A DNA stretch of 64,000 nucleotides from Strongylocentrotus purpuratus. Lineage: Eukaryota; Echinodermata; Echinoidea; Camarodonta; Strongylocentrotidae. How positions within the stretch are numbered: the first letter of the stretch is position 1; each line of letters begins with the position of its first letter. The position numbers were made by a program, and so were the translations under genes. The stretch is taken from contig NW_022145542.1 of the NCBI RefSeq assembly GCF_000002235.5, positions 372,001 through 436,000 on the forward strand, given 5' to 3'. This document shows positions 52,732-63,634 of this stretch, piece by piece. The notes beneath the pieces were generated by a model, which saw only the letters and a program-made list of their open reading frames with translations, did no database searches and was not told where the DNA came from.

Positions 52732-55299
52732 CTTATATGCATTAGATGGAGAGGAAAAGTGCTGCATTCTGAGTAGGATGAAAACATTCCACTTTCTTTT
52801 TATTACTTCAATTTATTATGCTCTCTGCCGATCAGATAGGCTCATGCTATCAGCAGCTATCTTAGATCATGCAGTTGAACGTCTTGCATCGTGACCCATT
52901 ATCTAGATAGAAGTGGTAGTATTGGATATCTTTAAGTACATGCCCTGTCCCTACTAGGTTTTGATCAATACTTGGAATAATGCATGACAGAATTGCTCAT
53001 TCTGCTCCTTTGGATCTTCCTCCTCCATTTCACAACAGATGTAATTCAATCAGTGTAATTTCATCTCCATGTTTAATTCCTATTCATCAAGAGAATAGTA
53101 AATATTAATGTCATTTAGCATTACAGATTTCTTGAGAGAGAGTGGTAATAATGAAGTTTTGTCAGTGAATTTTAATAAAATCCATATTCATTGTTGCTAG
53201 AGAGCTGTGACATAATCATAATACTAATATATTCTTTGTTAAGTTTGTTGAGGTCTAGGTTTTTTTTCTTGTTCAATCTTTACTGTACTCTCAATAAAAA
53301 TAAGATACATAAAATATATACACACCAGAGTAATATCAATATATTAATAAAAACCCGAAATTAAATAAAGATTACATGTGTGTATGCTATACCGGTATGC
53401 AAGTCACAAATGATCTATATATAGAATAAACTGAATTTGGGCTGTTAGTACAATTTAGACTTAAACTTAAACTTAAAGGGAAAGATGATTTGCCTTTTAT
53501 ATAATACTCAGTCGTGAAAAGCAATTTTTACATACTGTGTAAAGATATTTCTTCGAAAGATTGCCTCGATCAGTCAATTCATTTTCAAATGCATTATCAA
53601 TTCAATATCATCTTCTTTGTTCAGTCAATACATGTGCTTTCCTAATGCACCATTGATGGTGATTGGTAATGGATTGTAGTCTAGCCTTACCAGACATTAA
53701 ATTTCATTAACAGATAATAGCATTACAGAGGCAATCTTCAGAGAATTTTGTATAAAGTTAAAATAAACAGCATTGCCATCTGCTAGAAGGGACAAAATAA
53801 GATAAAAAAAAGTATCCAATGACCGGGGTAATAGTATATTTGTAAAGCGCTTAGAGACATTTGTATTAAGCGCTATATAAAAATTAAATATTATTATTAT
53901 TATAAATAAAAGAGGATGAATTTGTCTTGTAATGAAAGTAGCAGGAGAATAATTTTTAAAAAGTACAAGCAAACTAGATAATATTGTCTTGATTTAGAGA
54001 CTACCGGTACTTAAAGATGAACACTCCTAGATAAGTGTGAAAAACAATTACAGTTCTGAGGCTGGATTATTGTGCCATTAAGCCTAAGAAATGGCATCAC
54101 GGAGGCACAAGATTTACATATTTAACGTATTGCAGTAAATTGGATGCCTGGTAATCACAATGCATGGATTGAGTCTGTTTAGAAGTAACAGAAGTCATCG
54201 GGAAGTATCATGTATGGAAGGTTTTTGATGAGATCATGATGAATGAAGGAGCTGAGAAATATGAAATGAAAGTGATATTGAACAAGTTTTAATTTTTGTA
54301 TGTTTTATTGAAGCCATGCATTTCTTTTCTTACATGTTGTCTTTCAATTTCTTTGCTTCTACTTGTATATAGGTCTTTTCGTTTAAACAGAAACTAAAAT
54401 GATAAGAAAGAAGTTAAGCGATTATAGGATATCCTCAAGCTAATCCATAGAGATATAAACTTAGCGCTGCTTCTCAGTGCTTCATTATCAATACATCTCT
54501 TCTATTTAAAGAGCATGATAGATACCGTGAAAGCTTTTGAAAAAAACCCACATAATTCCAAATTGTTTTTAAAAGGTTTTCTAGAATGATCAATTTTTCC
54601 TATGCATAATTTAGTTAGTATAGAGCTTTGTTAAATGTAAAGGTACCTCAAATCCAGTTAATTTAAATTCCATATATGAAGTAAATATTGTCCTGTTATT
54701 CAAACTTGTTTTTTTATGTACTTTAAACACTCGTTATCAAGTGAGAATGGACCCTTGTTTTGATCTTTACACATCTATTTAGGAAAGAAAATAACTTAGA
54801 ACATTTTTTGTTTATTTTTTGTGCCGTGTTGGACAATGAAACATTGAAGAATTCCAACTTAAAATCTTGGTCTCAACCATTCATTAACAAGCGAAAAGGG
54901 TGTCAGATGTTTAATTATGAAATCAACAATGTACATTTCTACACTTCATTTTTACTGTACAGTGTATTTTATTGTAGTGTTGTTAGTTTTGATTTTGAAC
55001 ACCCCTTGGATGCACACGTATTATATGTATGGGCGTGAAGTGTTGTAGATATATCCTTCTTTAATACGCAACATGAAAATGCCCGTTATTGGTAATGTAG
55101 CCATTAGCCAGGTTGCGTATGTTATGTTTTTTTTCTCCATTAGTGTAAAATAACAGTACAAATTTTCAGGAATGGTTGCGGGGCTGTGTAAATGGGCCTA
55201 TATATTTACATTTATAATTTCATAATTATTCCTCAGTATCTCCTCTCTCCTCATCCCCAAGTCATATACACTTCAGGCAATAATAGACCAAGGACAAAC

Positions 55300-55350
<51 letters not shown>

Positions 55351-55399
55351 GGCAGAGAGACAGAGAGAGAGAGAGAGAGAGAGGGGGGTAGAGAGAGAC

Positions 55400-55435
<36 letters not shown>

Positions 55436-58400
55436 TGAAAAAAGACAGATGTTGACAGTAGACAGTGGGGGAAGAAGCACATAAGCAAGAGGGGGTGGAG
55501 AGATTATGCAGTGACAGTCAAGAAAAACATGTTTATCGCACTCGCACTCGAGAGAGAGAGACGCTTTATCCTTCAGAAATGCATTACCCTTGATGCTTGA
55601 TTGCTTCGACTGTCTGTAGGAGGAACAAAATGTATTGACAGTGCATGTACACTGACGAATAAGAAACACTTAAGATGAGTACAGATGTGGCTCTAATTTA
55701 TCCAATGTCATGCCTCAAAAGAATGTTAATTGGCTACATCGAAGCAATACTTACATATATGTTATGGATTATTTGCTATTATATGTCAATTATAATTGAT
55801 TTTAGATGGAAAAGATACTGCTGATGAAGTCAAATTTTGTTGAAAGTTTGGATGTACATGTACTTGTAAATGTATAACATTTAAATATGCTTAATCACAT
55901 ATATATGTATTATTATTATTATTATGCTTAATCACTTTATGAGAATAACTTTTTTAGGATTGTTGGAAATGCCTGATCAACAGATATAGACAGTTGACCT
56001 CTTTTTTATGTTGATGACTACATGTACATTTATTATGATGCCTTGATGGTAATTTATTAATGTGAAAAATACCGGTGTGCAATGTATATTTAATATATAT
56101 TTAATATATAATTCAAGTTTATTCTTTTTGTCTAAACTGTTTCTATGTACATCTTTTTCTTACCTGTCTCAAATGATTTATTCTTTCTTTTTTGATGAAA
56201 TCTTCATGCGTGTATTAATTGTTTCAGTGTTTTTGTTTTTGTTTTTGTTTTTGTTTTTGTTTTTGTTTTTAAATATTTATAGATATGATAGCGATTCCAG
56301 ACTTTGCGGCAGGAGCGATGGAGAACTGGGGTCTTATCACCTACCGAGGGGCATCAGTCCTCTACAAACCGAATGTCACATCAACTCCGCAAGAAGCATG
56401 GATAGTTGTTACTGTTACACATGAATTGGCACATCAGGTAATGAATAATTGTTAAAACCAGAAACTTTTACGTACATGAAAAGTTCTCAAATTTCACGAG
56501 TGTTTTAAATTTACAGAGTATCAGGCCACTACTAAATAATTGTCGCTTTTGAATATGTATTATTTTAAGGCTACAAATGGCTCTCCATAACTTTTATGTC
56601 CAACTTAGAGTTAAGTTAAGTTCGATCTTTGTGAAAGACCCCCTAGTCTTACAGTGTATTCCTTTAAGCCACCAGGTATTTGAACAATCAGAAAACGAAA
56701 CGGCTTTGATAGGATTGTGCTTCATGTTATTGATATCATTTTTTTTAATGGATTTGATTCTAAAATGATACTCCTGAATAGTATGCCATACGGCATATAC
56801 ATCATTTTACACTGCAAATTTGTGTATTCTCAGATTGAAGAAATTAGTAATGTTTCTGTTTGTATAATAACATACTTATTTCTCTTTCTCCCAAAAAGCT
56901 GCAAGAACGCAGTGAAAGACAATTTTTATTTCTTAACAGAACAAAAATGAAAAAGTGTTGCATGCTTCGTTCTAATTTCTGTATGAGTTTTAATATCCCT
57001 TGATGAATGTTAATTTACTGTTTGATTTGGTTATCTTACACCGCAGTGGTTTGGTAATTTGGTAACGATGCAATGGTGGAGTGACCTGTGGCTCAATGAA
57101 GGATTCGCATCGTTTGTGGAATACATCGGAGCTGATCACTTCAGACCTGAATGGCACATGGTGAGAGCAACAATTCACTTAAAGGGATCCGGTAACTTTG
57201 TCTCAGATTCTGAAACAAAATCCTGGATTTAGCTCATGCTGCAATGATAATTATGAACCTTAAGGTCAGTAAGGAACCTCATGACTTTTACAAGCCGATC
57301 GCCTGTCTGATTATCAAGATATTTATGATGGAAGTCGAAACCAAATTTTGCGTTTGCCAAACAGTTTTCATAACACTACAGTCTATTGGGGAAAACGAGT
57401 ATGGTAAAACCGGTCACTCAAAGATTTTTACTTTTTTGAGGCACTTTTTGATCATTTTGAAGCGCGATTTTTTTCAGGGCTTCAATATTATACCATATTA
57501 CAGACACTGATAACACGTAGGGCCATGCATCTCAGATTTAACATTGTTAAACGATGCCTTTAAATGTTGTTTCATTTCATTGTTTCTTCAGTATTTTAAC
57601 AGGATGTGGCTCAATTGCAGGAAATCATGGTTGAAATTTCTGTCCCGTTTGAAATGTTTGCTATACATAACATAGGCATCGTATACTGATGGAATTGGCA
57701 ACACCTCATGCTCATGTATTCTAACTCTCAATCTATTGTTGTCATATTTCTATGATTTTAGTTGAGGGAGACTCCAACAACTGGGGTCATGGATTTGTTT
57801 CTATGTCACAAAGTGAACAGAATCACATTGTAATTGCTCATTGTTTACTTTCAGTGTTCATTTTGCCTCAGAATCATTTACAAGAAAAGAAGCCCACTAT
57901 AAATGATCTATATGTATATATACGTTTATTATTATCATTATTATCATAGAATTACTGATCACAACCTCTGAAAGTTTATTTAGAGACTAAAGTAGTACCT
58001 TATATATTGATTGATTGTAAGTCTGTGTTTCAATGTTTTCATTCCCTGATCAGATGGATAAGTTCATCATACAAACTACCCATAGAGCCATGAGCAAGGA
58101 CCAGGAGGCTAATTCACATCCTATCTCAGTGACAGTCAATAATCCTAGTCAAATCCAGGAAATATTTGATGCCATCTCATACAGTAAAGTAAGTTGCTTT
58201 CTTAGTTAAATCGAGCATCCTAACATGTTTAGCTGTAGGAAGTCTGTGACAAAATGCAATTAACAAACATCTCAAACACCTTCACTCTACAAGCAACCAA
58301 CTTGTTCTGCAACCAAGACTCAAGCAATAAGAACTAAACAAGCACAGTGCATACCCCCTCATCTAGTCCTAACAGGACGTTAAGGAGTATCCCAGAAGAA

Positions 58401-61400
58401 GAAGAAGAAGAAGAAGAAAAAAGAAAAATACAAAAATAAGTCATTTTTTTAAAAAACTATTATAAAATACCAGTACCTCATTACCTCACTTCAATATTTG
58501 ATAAAAATAATTACATGAATGGCATATCTGTGTCACTAAATTTAAGCATTATCACATCTCTCTTAATTTGGTTTGATATCTTTTGTGCTATTTTCTTTTT
58601 TCTCTTATCTTCATCAACCTTCTGCTCCTCTCCGTATCTCTCTCTCTCTCTCACTCTCTCTCTCTCTCTCTCTTTCTCATTCATTACATTTCCCCATCTC
58701 ACAAGAGGTTGCATGACACCAGGCCTCTGAGCTGGGCAATTCAATAGGTGTTTTTTTTACCACATCTCCATATCAACCATTCCAACAGACAAACATTAAC
58801 ATAGGCAATCTTTCCCTGATGTACAATATCTTTGGGGAAATCCCCTTTTTATTTACCCGTCTGTATGCGTGTGCAGTAATACAAAATGTATGTGCACTGT
58901 AACACGCAATGGGTAACACAAAGTATGTCATGATTTTTCAGGTCAGATTAGATGCATGGTATGAAGAACATGAAACCAGAGCAACCCACAAGCAAACAGA
59001 CTTGTTTGTGATGGCTACAAAATAAGCATATATCTGATATAGATAATGATGATTGTATTCGCTGGCTTCACATTTAGGGAAATATCACAAATATTGCCCT
59101 CATCTTTAATAGACAAGTGGCAATGAGTGATTTCAAGTACGGTGTTGGTGTTGGTGTTGGTGTTGAGAGCTTGGAAAGGCTGCTGAACCGAGCTCCAACA
59201 CCGACGGTCAGTTTAGAAGAACGATACCGATCACGCGTGAGCGCGTGTGTGCGCGTTATCGATAGCTCAACACCAGCCTCAGCGCCGAGTGACGTCCTAC
59301 TCTACAGGCGAAAAGTCTTGCGATAAAAGCATAATCCATTCAGAAATTCCAATAAATAACACCATGTCGAATATCAAATGTAAAGTCATATTAAAAAATC
59401 AATAGATAAAATATCATTTCTCTTGAAATACATATGTAGCTCCCAGGATTTACTTCTGTTTTGACTTTAAAATGGATTTTTACCTTGGCATGATCGTGAG
59501 ATTCGTGCCAGATGTCCGCATAGTTACCTGCATAGTTACTGCAACACCAACATCAACACCGAACTTGAAATCATGAATTTCCCAATCCCTAGGGGCTGGT
59601 GTTGGTGAATGGGAAAATTACACGTATATCGTCAACACCAACCGCGATACTCGGTTCAGCAGACGACATTCAACACCAGCCCTCAACACAGACTACCGGA
59701 AATACGTCATATTTCCCGAGGTCAATCCCAACACCAACCTGATTTCAAGTTCGGTGTTGTGGCTGGTGTTGGTGTTTTCACAACACCAACACCAGCTTTC
59801 AACACCGAACTTGAAATCACTCAATGTGTTTGGGGTGCAGGCAATACATTCTAATATCCCTCCCAAAGCCAACCAATATTATATGATTGTTTACATTTTG
59901 TATTTTTATTCCTTCTCTTCCTTTCTCTTCTCTTTTCACTATCTCATTTTACCCAGGGTGCAACAATCTTGAAGATGTTACAAAGCTTTTTGATGAATGG
60001 TGACCAGGATATCATGATGCTGGGAATCCAACGTTATCTCAAGCAGTATAAATTCAAGAATGCTGTGACATCTGACCTCTGGAACGCCTTATCAACGGTA
60101 AACATGCTTCATCTGCTGGGGAAACAACGTTGACAAATAATCGTTTCAAGCCATTGCTCTGTATCCTATCCCTGTGAAATATTGACAAGCACTTTTGATG
60201 AGTTTTTCATAGCAAATGACCTTTTTTGTAATGTAATCAAATTTAATGCATAAATCTTCATTAAGTGCCATATAACAAATTATTTCATTTTCCTGTTACA
60301 AATAATTGTATTTCAAAAGTCAGAATGCAAACTGCATACTTTAATTGTCAATAGGTAGGACAAACATTGGCCATGTTCAGACAGGCTTCCTAGTCAGCGT
60401 AAGTTTTTCACTGCAGCATTAAATATTGCATACACCATTAGTTATCCATACGCTTTACGCTATTCCTTCCACCGACCCAGTCTTACTCGGCATGACTTCT
60501 GGAAGCGGTTGGGCCTGCACTAGTCTACCTCAACCCAGCTTTCGCATCTAAACCACGCAAAATCTAATTTTCATTTTCGATTGTAAACAAACAACACTTG
60601 TGAAAGGTCACATATACTCAAGCATCCACACAGTCAACTTAGACTACCCTCTAGTCGTGTTAGGGCATTCCTGGAAAAATCCAGGAGTATCAGTCGGTGT
60701 AAAGGTCAGCTTAGCTAACACGACTATAAGCCAGTTCACGATTGCAGTCTGATCATGAGCAGATAAAGGTCATTGCAGAACAATTTTTGAAATACACAGA
60801 GACGAAATACTGGATACTTCACTCATGAAAGTTATGTAATTATTATTCATTCATGCACAATCAGTGCACTCCATGATACACAGGTGGAAATATTTCTTTG
60901 AAAAGGGGAAACAGGCTAATTACATAGCACCTCCATCGCTGTAGGAATGATTATTTCATAATGTACAAAATGGGACCTATTCATGTTTTGAAGATCTGTT
61001 GAAATTCGGGGTCATTGCAGTAATGTGCTAACCGTGAACTGGTCTATTGTTCAGACGGTCACTACGCCGACCTTACCATATTTACGCTAACTAGCTCTTA
61101 ACACGACCTTTACGCCGACCAAAATTTGCATCGTGTGAACATGGTTATTTTGTCTTGTCCTACCTAACAACACATAATGTATGCAATTCGCATTATGACT
61201 ATTGAAGTACAATTATTTGTAACAGGTGAATGAAATGAGTTGTAACGAGGCACTTAATAAAGATTTGTGCATTAAATTTGATTACATTCAGAAATGGCCT
61301 ATTGTGGATTCCTGTTGGAGTAATCCTTTTCTCCCTTTTAACCGAAGCTTGTTGTGAATTATCTAGAGCTAAATCACTGTAAGAGTTTGTTTGTTTTAAT

Positions 61401-62707
61401 CCTGATGGGTAGGTCATCACACCTTTTGACCTCCAACACATTCATTGTGATTATAGAAGAGAATATAGAACATCAAGATTTTGACAAATTAAAGAGAAGG
61501 TTGAGTTCTGGGAAGAGGTGAAAAATAATTTGTGAGCGTTATCATTCTTATTATGCAAGTGTGGAAGAACATCAGATAAGACATGTTGCCGGAAAAGCAT
61601 ATCTCTTCAAATGCCTTCATATTCTAAATATGTCATGTAACATCGTAAAAATCCAGGGTAGGATTTTTATGCCACGTGTTTGTGTAGTCCCATATACATC
61701 TTTCTGTGTACAGTGTTTGTAACTTTACCAAGACTTCGCCAAATTTCTTATCATTTTGATGATTCCAGAACCTTGCAATACACACAAATTCTTATATGCT
61801 AGATGATCAACCTTTTCTGGTCGATTTCACAATGCAATCGCATGACCAGAATTCAACTTCATCTATGATTATCTTGACCTAATACTTAATCTACATGAAC
61901 TGAATAGATTCTGTGTATTAAGCATATGAGAATGAGACAATTATATACTCCATGTGATAACCCATTGACTACTGAATTGTCATTTTCCCCATAGGTTCAA
62001 TACATGAACAACCCGGTTCCAGTTGGCAATGAGTTAAAAGAGCACATGGGAAACATTTTGCATAACTACTTTCATTTCATATTGAATTCATTTTAGGCTA
62101 TTTAGTCTTAAAGGTATCGACCAGTTTTGGAAATGCCCCCCCCCCCCCTCAAAAAATGAAATGGAAGCTCTTATTACCAATCATGTGGAAGAATATGTTT
62201 TGACTTAACGTGATTATACAAATTTTGCCGGAAAACCGCCTACAAATTGATATATTTGGTAAATTATTATATCTATCCGGATTGGATAGGTATTGCGTAG
62301 TCCCATATATATCTTTTTGTGTATAGTGCTTGTAACTTTGCCAATTTCTTATCATTTTGATGAATCCAGAACCTTGCAGTACACACCAATACTTATATGC
62401 TAGATGATCAACCTTTTCTGATCGACTCCACAACGTTTCTTTCACAATGCAATCGCATGACCAGAACTGGTCTATACCTTTAACAAGAGTAGTAACCACT
62501 TAGGTGATATAACATTGTTTGATTAAAACATCATCAGGTCGCTAAAGAGAATGGACATAGTGTCGATGTTACTGCTATGATGGATACCTGGACACTTCAG
62601 ATGGGATTCCCAGTCATCAATGTCACCCAGGCAGGCCTGGCTACTCAACAAAGGTTTCTTATTTATCCTCAGAAAGAGCCTTCAAATGAGGCCTCTTCAA
62701 AGTTTGG
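42111..62707 (+). CDS. M1-family zinc aminopeptidase (type II membrane ectopeptidase), 5' eight coding exons
   Basis: Spliced coding exons 42136-42923, 50179-50458, 52482-52602, 56283-56437, 57047-57160, 58054-58188, 59957-60097 and 62538-62707 join in phase into 634 codons with no gap against the family. Order: cytosolic N-tail (aa 1-52), one transmembrane anchor (aa ~53-77, [18 protein letters not shown]), Thr/Ala/Pro-rich stalk, N-terminal beta domain, then the catalytic domain with GAMEN, HELAH and a Glu 18 residues later (WLNEGFAS), and the SYSKGA tyrosine. These are all the residues needed for zinc binding and catalysis, so the enzyme should be active. Closest types are aminopeptidase N/glutamyl aminopeptidase/TRHDE; I cannot pick one. 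It would trim N-terminal residues of extracellular peptides. The C-terminal helical domain lies beyond the window. Confidence 0.95.
42136..42923 (+). CDS. Aminopeptidase coding exon 1 (start, membrane anchor, beta domain)
   Basis: The ATG at 42136 follows an acceptor at 42109-42110 (TTGTCCTCAG), so part of the 5' UTR is in this exon. Codes [16 protein letters not shown]..., the anchor and [18 protein letters not shown]. Donor CCAGT/GTAAGTA. Confidence 0.93.
43258..43290. repeat. (CTGAATT)n minisatellite
   Basis: Four copies of the 7-bp unit CTGAATT. Confidence 0.95.
46305..46325. repeat. Poly-C run (21 bp)
   Basis: Uninterrupted C homopolymer, just after a GATTTAAATCGATTTCCCGA stretch. Confidence 0.95.
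46803..47335. mobile_element. Repeat family P3 copy 2 with palindromic core (46948-47302)
   Basis: Matches 40028-40560 along its length, including the TTCAAATTATGATATTCTAT end, arms and both flanks. Differs by scattered substitutions and an inserted TACATG near 46851. Confidence 0.8.
48377..48511. mobile_element. Palindromic MITE (about 135 bp)
   Basis: TTAGAGGCTTTTAGATT near the left end pairs with AATCTAAAAGTCCCTAA at the right, and GATATGATCGACGTCC with GGACGTCACACGTATC inside. Ends TCAAACAT and ATGTTTGA. Confidence 0.75.
49588..49712 (+). mobile_element. Fragment of a CAGTCAAACCTGCTTTAGTG element (left)
   Basis: Starts with CAGTCAAACCTGCTTTAGTG and contains CCTGTCTACAAAGA twice. The same termini appear inverted at 50602-50638 downstream of aminopeptidase exon 2. 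Confidence 0.6.
49831..50045 (+). mobile_element. tRNA-derived SINE, plus strand
   Basis: Pol III A box TAGCTCAGGCGG (49840-49851) and B box GGTTCGAAGCC (49879-49889) are followed by a body GTGCCCTTTAACAAGGCACT, CCCTCAGAGAGGACC. Too degenerate in the acceptor stem to be a working tRNA. Body homologous to the SINE pieces in the snoRNA host exons. Confidence 0.8.
50179..50458 (+). CDS. Aminopeptidase coding exon 2
   Basis: Codes (V)[22 protein letters not shown]..., the conserved N-domain segment of M1 peptidases. Acceptor CATTTCAG, donor AAG/GTGAGT, phase 1 to phase 0. Confidence 0.95.
50484..50638 (-). mobile_element. Fragment of a CAGTCAAAC element (right, inverted)
   Basis: Contains GGCCTTTGTAGACAGG twice and ends GTCACTTAAGCATGTTTGACTG, the reverse complement of the 49588 terminus. 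Begins 25 bp after exon 2. Confidence 0.6.
51277..51622 (-). mobile_element. tRNA-derived SINE, minus strand
   Basis: On the minus strand: A-box region TGGTCGAGTGGAT, perfect B box GGTTCAAGTCC (51555-51565 on +), body with CTCTCCACCCAGGCG and AATGCTCCCCAGGG, 3' part AAAGCGCTTTGAGAGG and GCGCTATATAAGAAC, short ATT tail. Same family as 39545-39910. Confidence 0.88.
52156..52426. mobile_element. MITE with GGGGTGTTTCACAAAGACTA ends
   Basis: 271 bp; ends GGGGGGTGTTTCACAAAGAC and TCTTTGTGAAACACTCCCCT, inner AAGTTGGACTTAACTATGGC against CCATAGTAAAGTCCAACTT. A relic of the same family (GATCTTTGTGAAAGACCCCC) lies at 56590-56648. Confidence 0.85.
52482..52602 (+). CDS. Aminopeptidase coding exon 3
   Basis: [20 protein letters not shown]...[10 protein letters not shown]. 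Acceptor TTTTTTTCAAG, donor CAAG/GTATGT, phase 0 to 1. Confidence 0.95.
52690..52731. repeat. (ATT)n microsatellite
   Basis: Thirteen or so ATT repeats. Confidence 0.95.
53815..53905 (+). mobile_element. SINE 3' fragment with (ATT)n tail
   Basis: ATGACCGGGGTAATAGTATA...TTAAGCGCTATATAAAAATT then ATTATTATT: the 3' end of the 39545/51277 SINE family, plus strand, head missing. Confidence 0.8.
55300..55438. repeat. (GA)n/(GACA)n microsatellite
   Basis: GA dinucleotides interrupted by GACA tetranucleotides; Arg/Glu-rich and Ser/Leu-rich frames over it are artefacts. Confidence 0.97.
56226..56272. repeat. (GTTTTT)n microsatellite just before exon 4
   Basis: Seven or so GTTTTT units within the polypyrimidine-like region upstream of acceptor TTTATAG at 56281-56282. 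Confidence 0.95.
56283..56437 (+). CDS. Aminopeptidase coding exon 4 (GAMEN and HELAH)
   Basis: [20 protein letters not shown]... through [15 protein letters not shown] binds the substrate amino terminus; HELAH supplies two zinc-binding His and the catalytic Glu. Confidence 0.97.
57047..57160 (+). CDS. Aminopeptidase coding exon 5 (third zinc ligand)
   Basis: [20 protein letters not shown]...FRPEWHM. The Glu of NEGFA lies 18 residues after HELAH, the standard third zinc ligand. Confidence 0.97.
58054..58188 (+). CDS. Aminopeptidase coding exon 6
   Basis: [20 protein letters not shown]...IFDAISYSK. Ends with the catalytic-Tyr motif completed by GA in exon 7. Donor AAA/GTAAGT. Confidence 0.95.
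58395..58425. repeat. (GAA)n microsatellite
   Basis: AGAAGAAGAA run. Confidence 0.95.
58636..58675. repeat. (CT)n microsatellite
   Basis: CT dinucleotide run in intron 6. Confidence 0.95.
59124..59825. mobile_element. Cluster of TIR elements with GGTGTTGGTGTTGG ends
   Basis: GTGATTTCAAGTACGGTGTT (59128) reads back as AACACCGAACTTGAAATCA at 59553-59572 and again at 59799-59820. A second short palindrome spans 59737-59820 (CCTGATTTCAAGTTCGGTGT). At least two elements of one family lie together or nested in intron 6. Confidence 0.75.
59957..60097 (+). CDS. Aminopeptidase coding exon 7
   Basis: [20 protein letters not shown]...DLWNALST. Phase 0 at both ends. Confidence 0.95.
60371..61144. mobile_element. 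TIR element (CCATGTTCA ends) inserted in the P1 MITE
   Basis: Left end CCATGTTCAGACAGG and right end GTGTGAACATGG are inverted. Internal GTCGGTGTAAAGGTC and ACCTTTACGCCGAC are also inverted. It carries a P2 MITE at 60726-61045. Confidence 0.75.
60726..61045. mobile_element. MITE family P2, copy 2 (nested)
   Basis: Matches 32299-32612. Inverted ends CCAGTTCACGATTG and AACCGTGAACTGG. Lies inside the 60371-61144 element. Confidence 0.8.
61625..61862. mobile_element. Partial copy of the element at 62108-62483
   Basis: Shares GTAGTCCCATATACATCTTT, AATTTCTTATCATTTTGATG, TATGCTAGATGATCAACC and CAATGCAATCGCATGACCAG with 62300-62470, same orientation. Confidence 0.75.
62108..62483. mobile_element. 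TIR element TTAAAGGTAT(C/A)GACCAG
   Basis: 376 bp with ends TTAAAGGTATCGACCAGTTT and GAACTGGTCTATACCTTTAA. No coding capacity. In intron 7. Confidence 0.8.
62538..62707 (+). CDS. Aminopeptidase coding exon 8
   Basis: [20 protein letters not shown]...[12 protein letters not shown], start of the beta-sandwich and C-terminal region. Donor TTTGG/GTACGT. Later exons lie past the window end. Confidence 0.93.
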
Positions 62708-62967
62708 GTACGTTATTCATCCTTATTCCATCATCGTTAAATTATAAATAAAATCATCAATTGTCTATTAGACTCATAATGCTTTTGAAGGTGTTACTCA
62801 TGCTTGAAATTTAATGAGGTAGATAATGAGTCTTATTGTCAGAAGGTGCTTACACACCCGTCACACAAGAAATATCCTTGTGATGTCTGACTGAGCTAAA
62901 AAATAGTATCTGTTTTAATGATGTGAACAGAATCCATGTGATGAATCCTGAAAATGAATCCTTGAAT

Positions 62968-62986
62968 AATGATTATGATGATGATG

Positions 62987-63017
<31 letters not shown>

Positions 63018-63135
63018 TGATAATGATGAGAAAATATTAATAATAATTATTATATGTTAATAATAATAATATTAATACTAATAATGATTGTAATGATTAT
63101 AATGAAAAGAATAATAATGATGATAATAATAAGTC
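62968..63135. repeat. (ATA/ATG)n low-complexity tract
   Basis: ATGATGATGATAATAATA-type repeats over about 165 bp. Confidence 0.95.
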
Positions 63136-63264
63136 TTTTTTACTGAGGTAAGCCTCTTCTGTACTGTTCTCCTTGTGGGTGCTGAAATGTTATTATTACC
63201 TCAGTTTTAGCAGAGCTTTCATGATAAGGCACTTTTTAAGCATTCAAGGAAATTCTTCCTATTG

Positions 63265-63440
63265 GATACCAATTTACTACACCTGGGTGGAGAGTGGCAA
63301 ATGTAGTTTGATATGTTACCAAAGGACACAAGTGCCACGGTGGGACTCAAATCAAACCAGGGACGTGATAGAGAAGGACTGGAATCAAGCCGCTCTCCTT
63401 TGACCCCATGCTCCTAGCCGCCGTAACGTTATGCGCTAAT
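63265..63440 (-). mobile_element. Degenerate SINE fragment, minus strand
   Basis: CACCTGGGTGGAGAGTGGCA and TTACCAAAGGACACAAGTGC match the head-proximal body of the 39545/51277 SINE family. The tRNA head is decayed. Confidence 0.65.
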
Positions 63441-63634
63441 CTGCAACTGTTGACCAGATGGTGAGATAAAAGAGCGCATGAATTTCAGGATTTAGAATTC
63501 CTACATCAGAAAATGGTATCAAAGCAACTGTTCGCTGTCCCTGTCAATGATTTATCATCCATTGTTGAATGTGTAAAGAGGAGAACAAGCGAGCACAAAC
63601 TTGTGTAATTTCATCCTTTTTGTCTCGCCTGCGT

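Larger units (their letters stand above)
52740..56280. other. Intron 3 of the aminopeptidase
   Basis: Besides the SINE tail and simple repeats, AT-rich DNA with ATTAAACTTAAACTTAAA-like runs. No exon or RNA gene recognised. Confidence 0.5.
60213..61304. mobile_element. MITE family P1 copy split by a later insertion
   Basis: Left arm 60213 to ~60368 (GTCAGAATGCAAACTGCATA, ATAGGTAGGACAAACATTGG) and right arm ~61146-61304 (GTCCTACCTAACAACACA, ATTACATTCAGAAATGGCC) together make one P1 element, interrupted by 60371-61144. Confidence 0.8.

Noticed and set aside
55192-55669. Arg/Glu-rich and Ser/Leu-rich frames
   Set aside because: Translations of the GA/GACA microsatellite.
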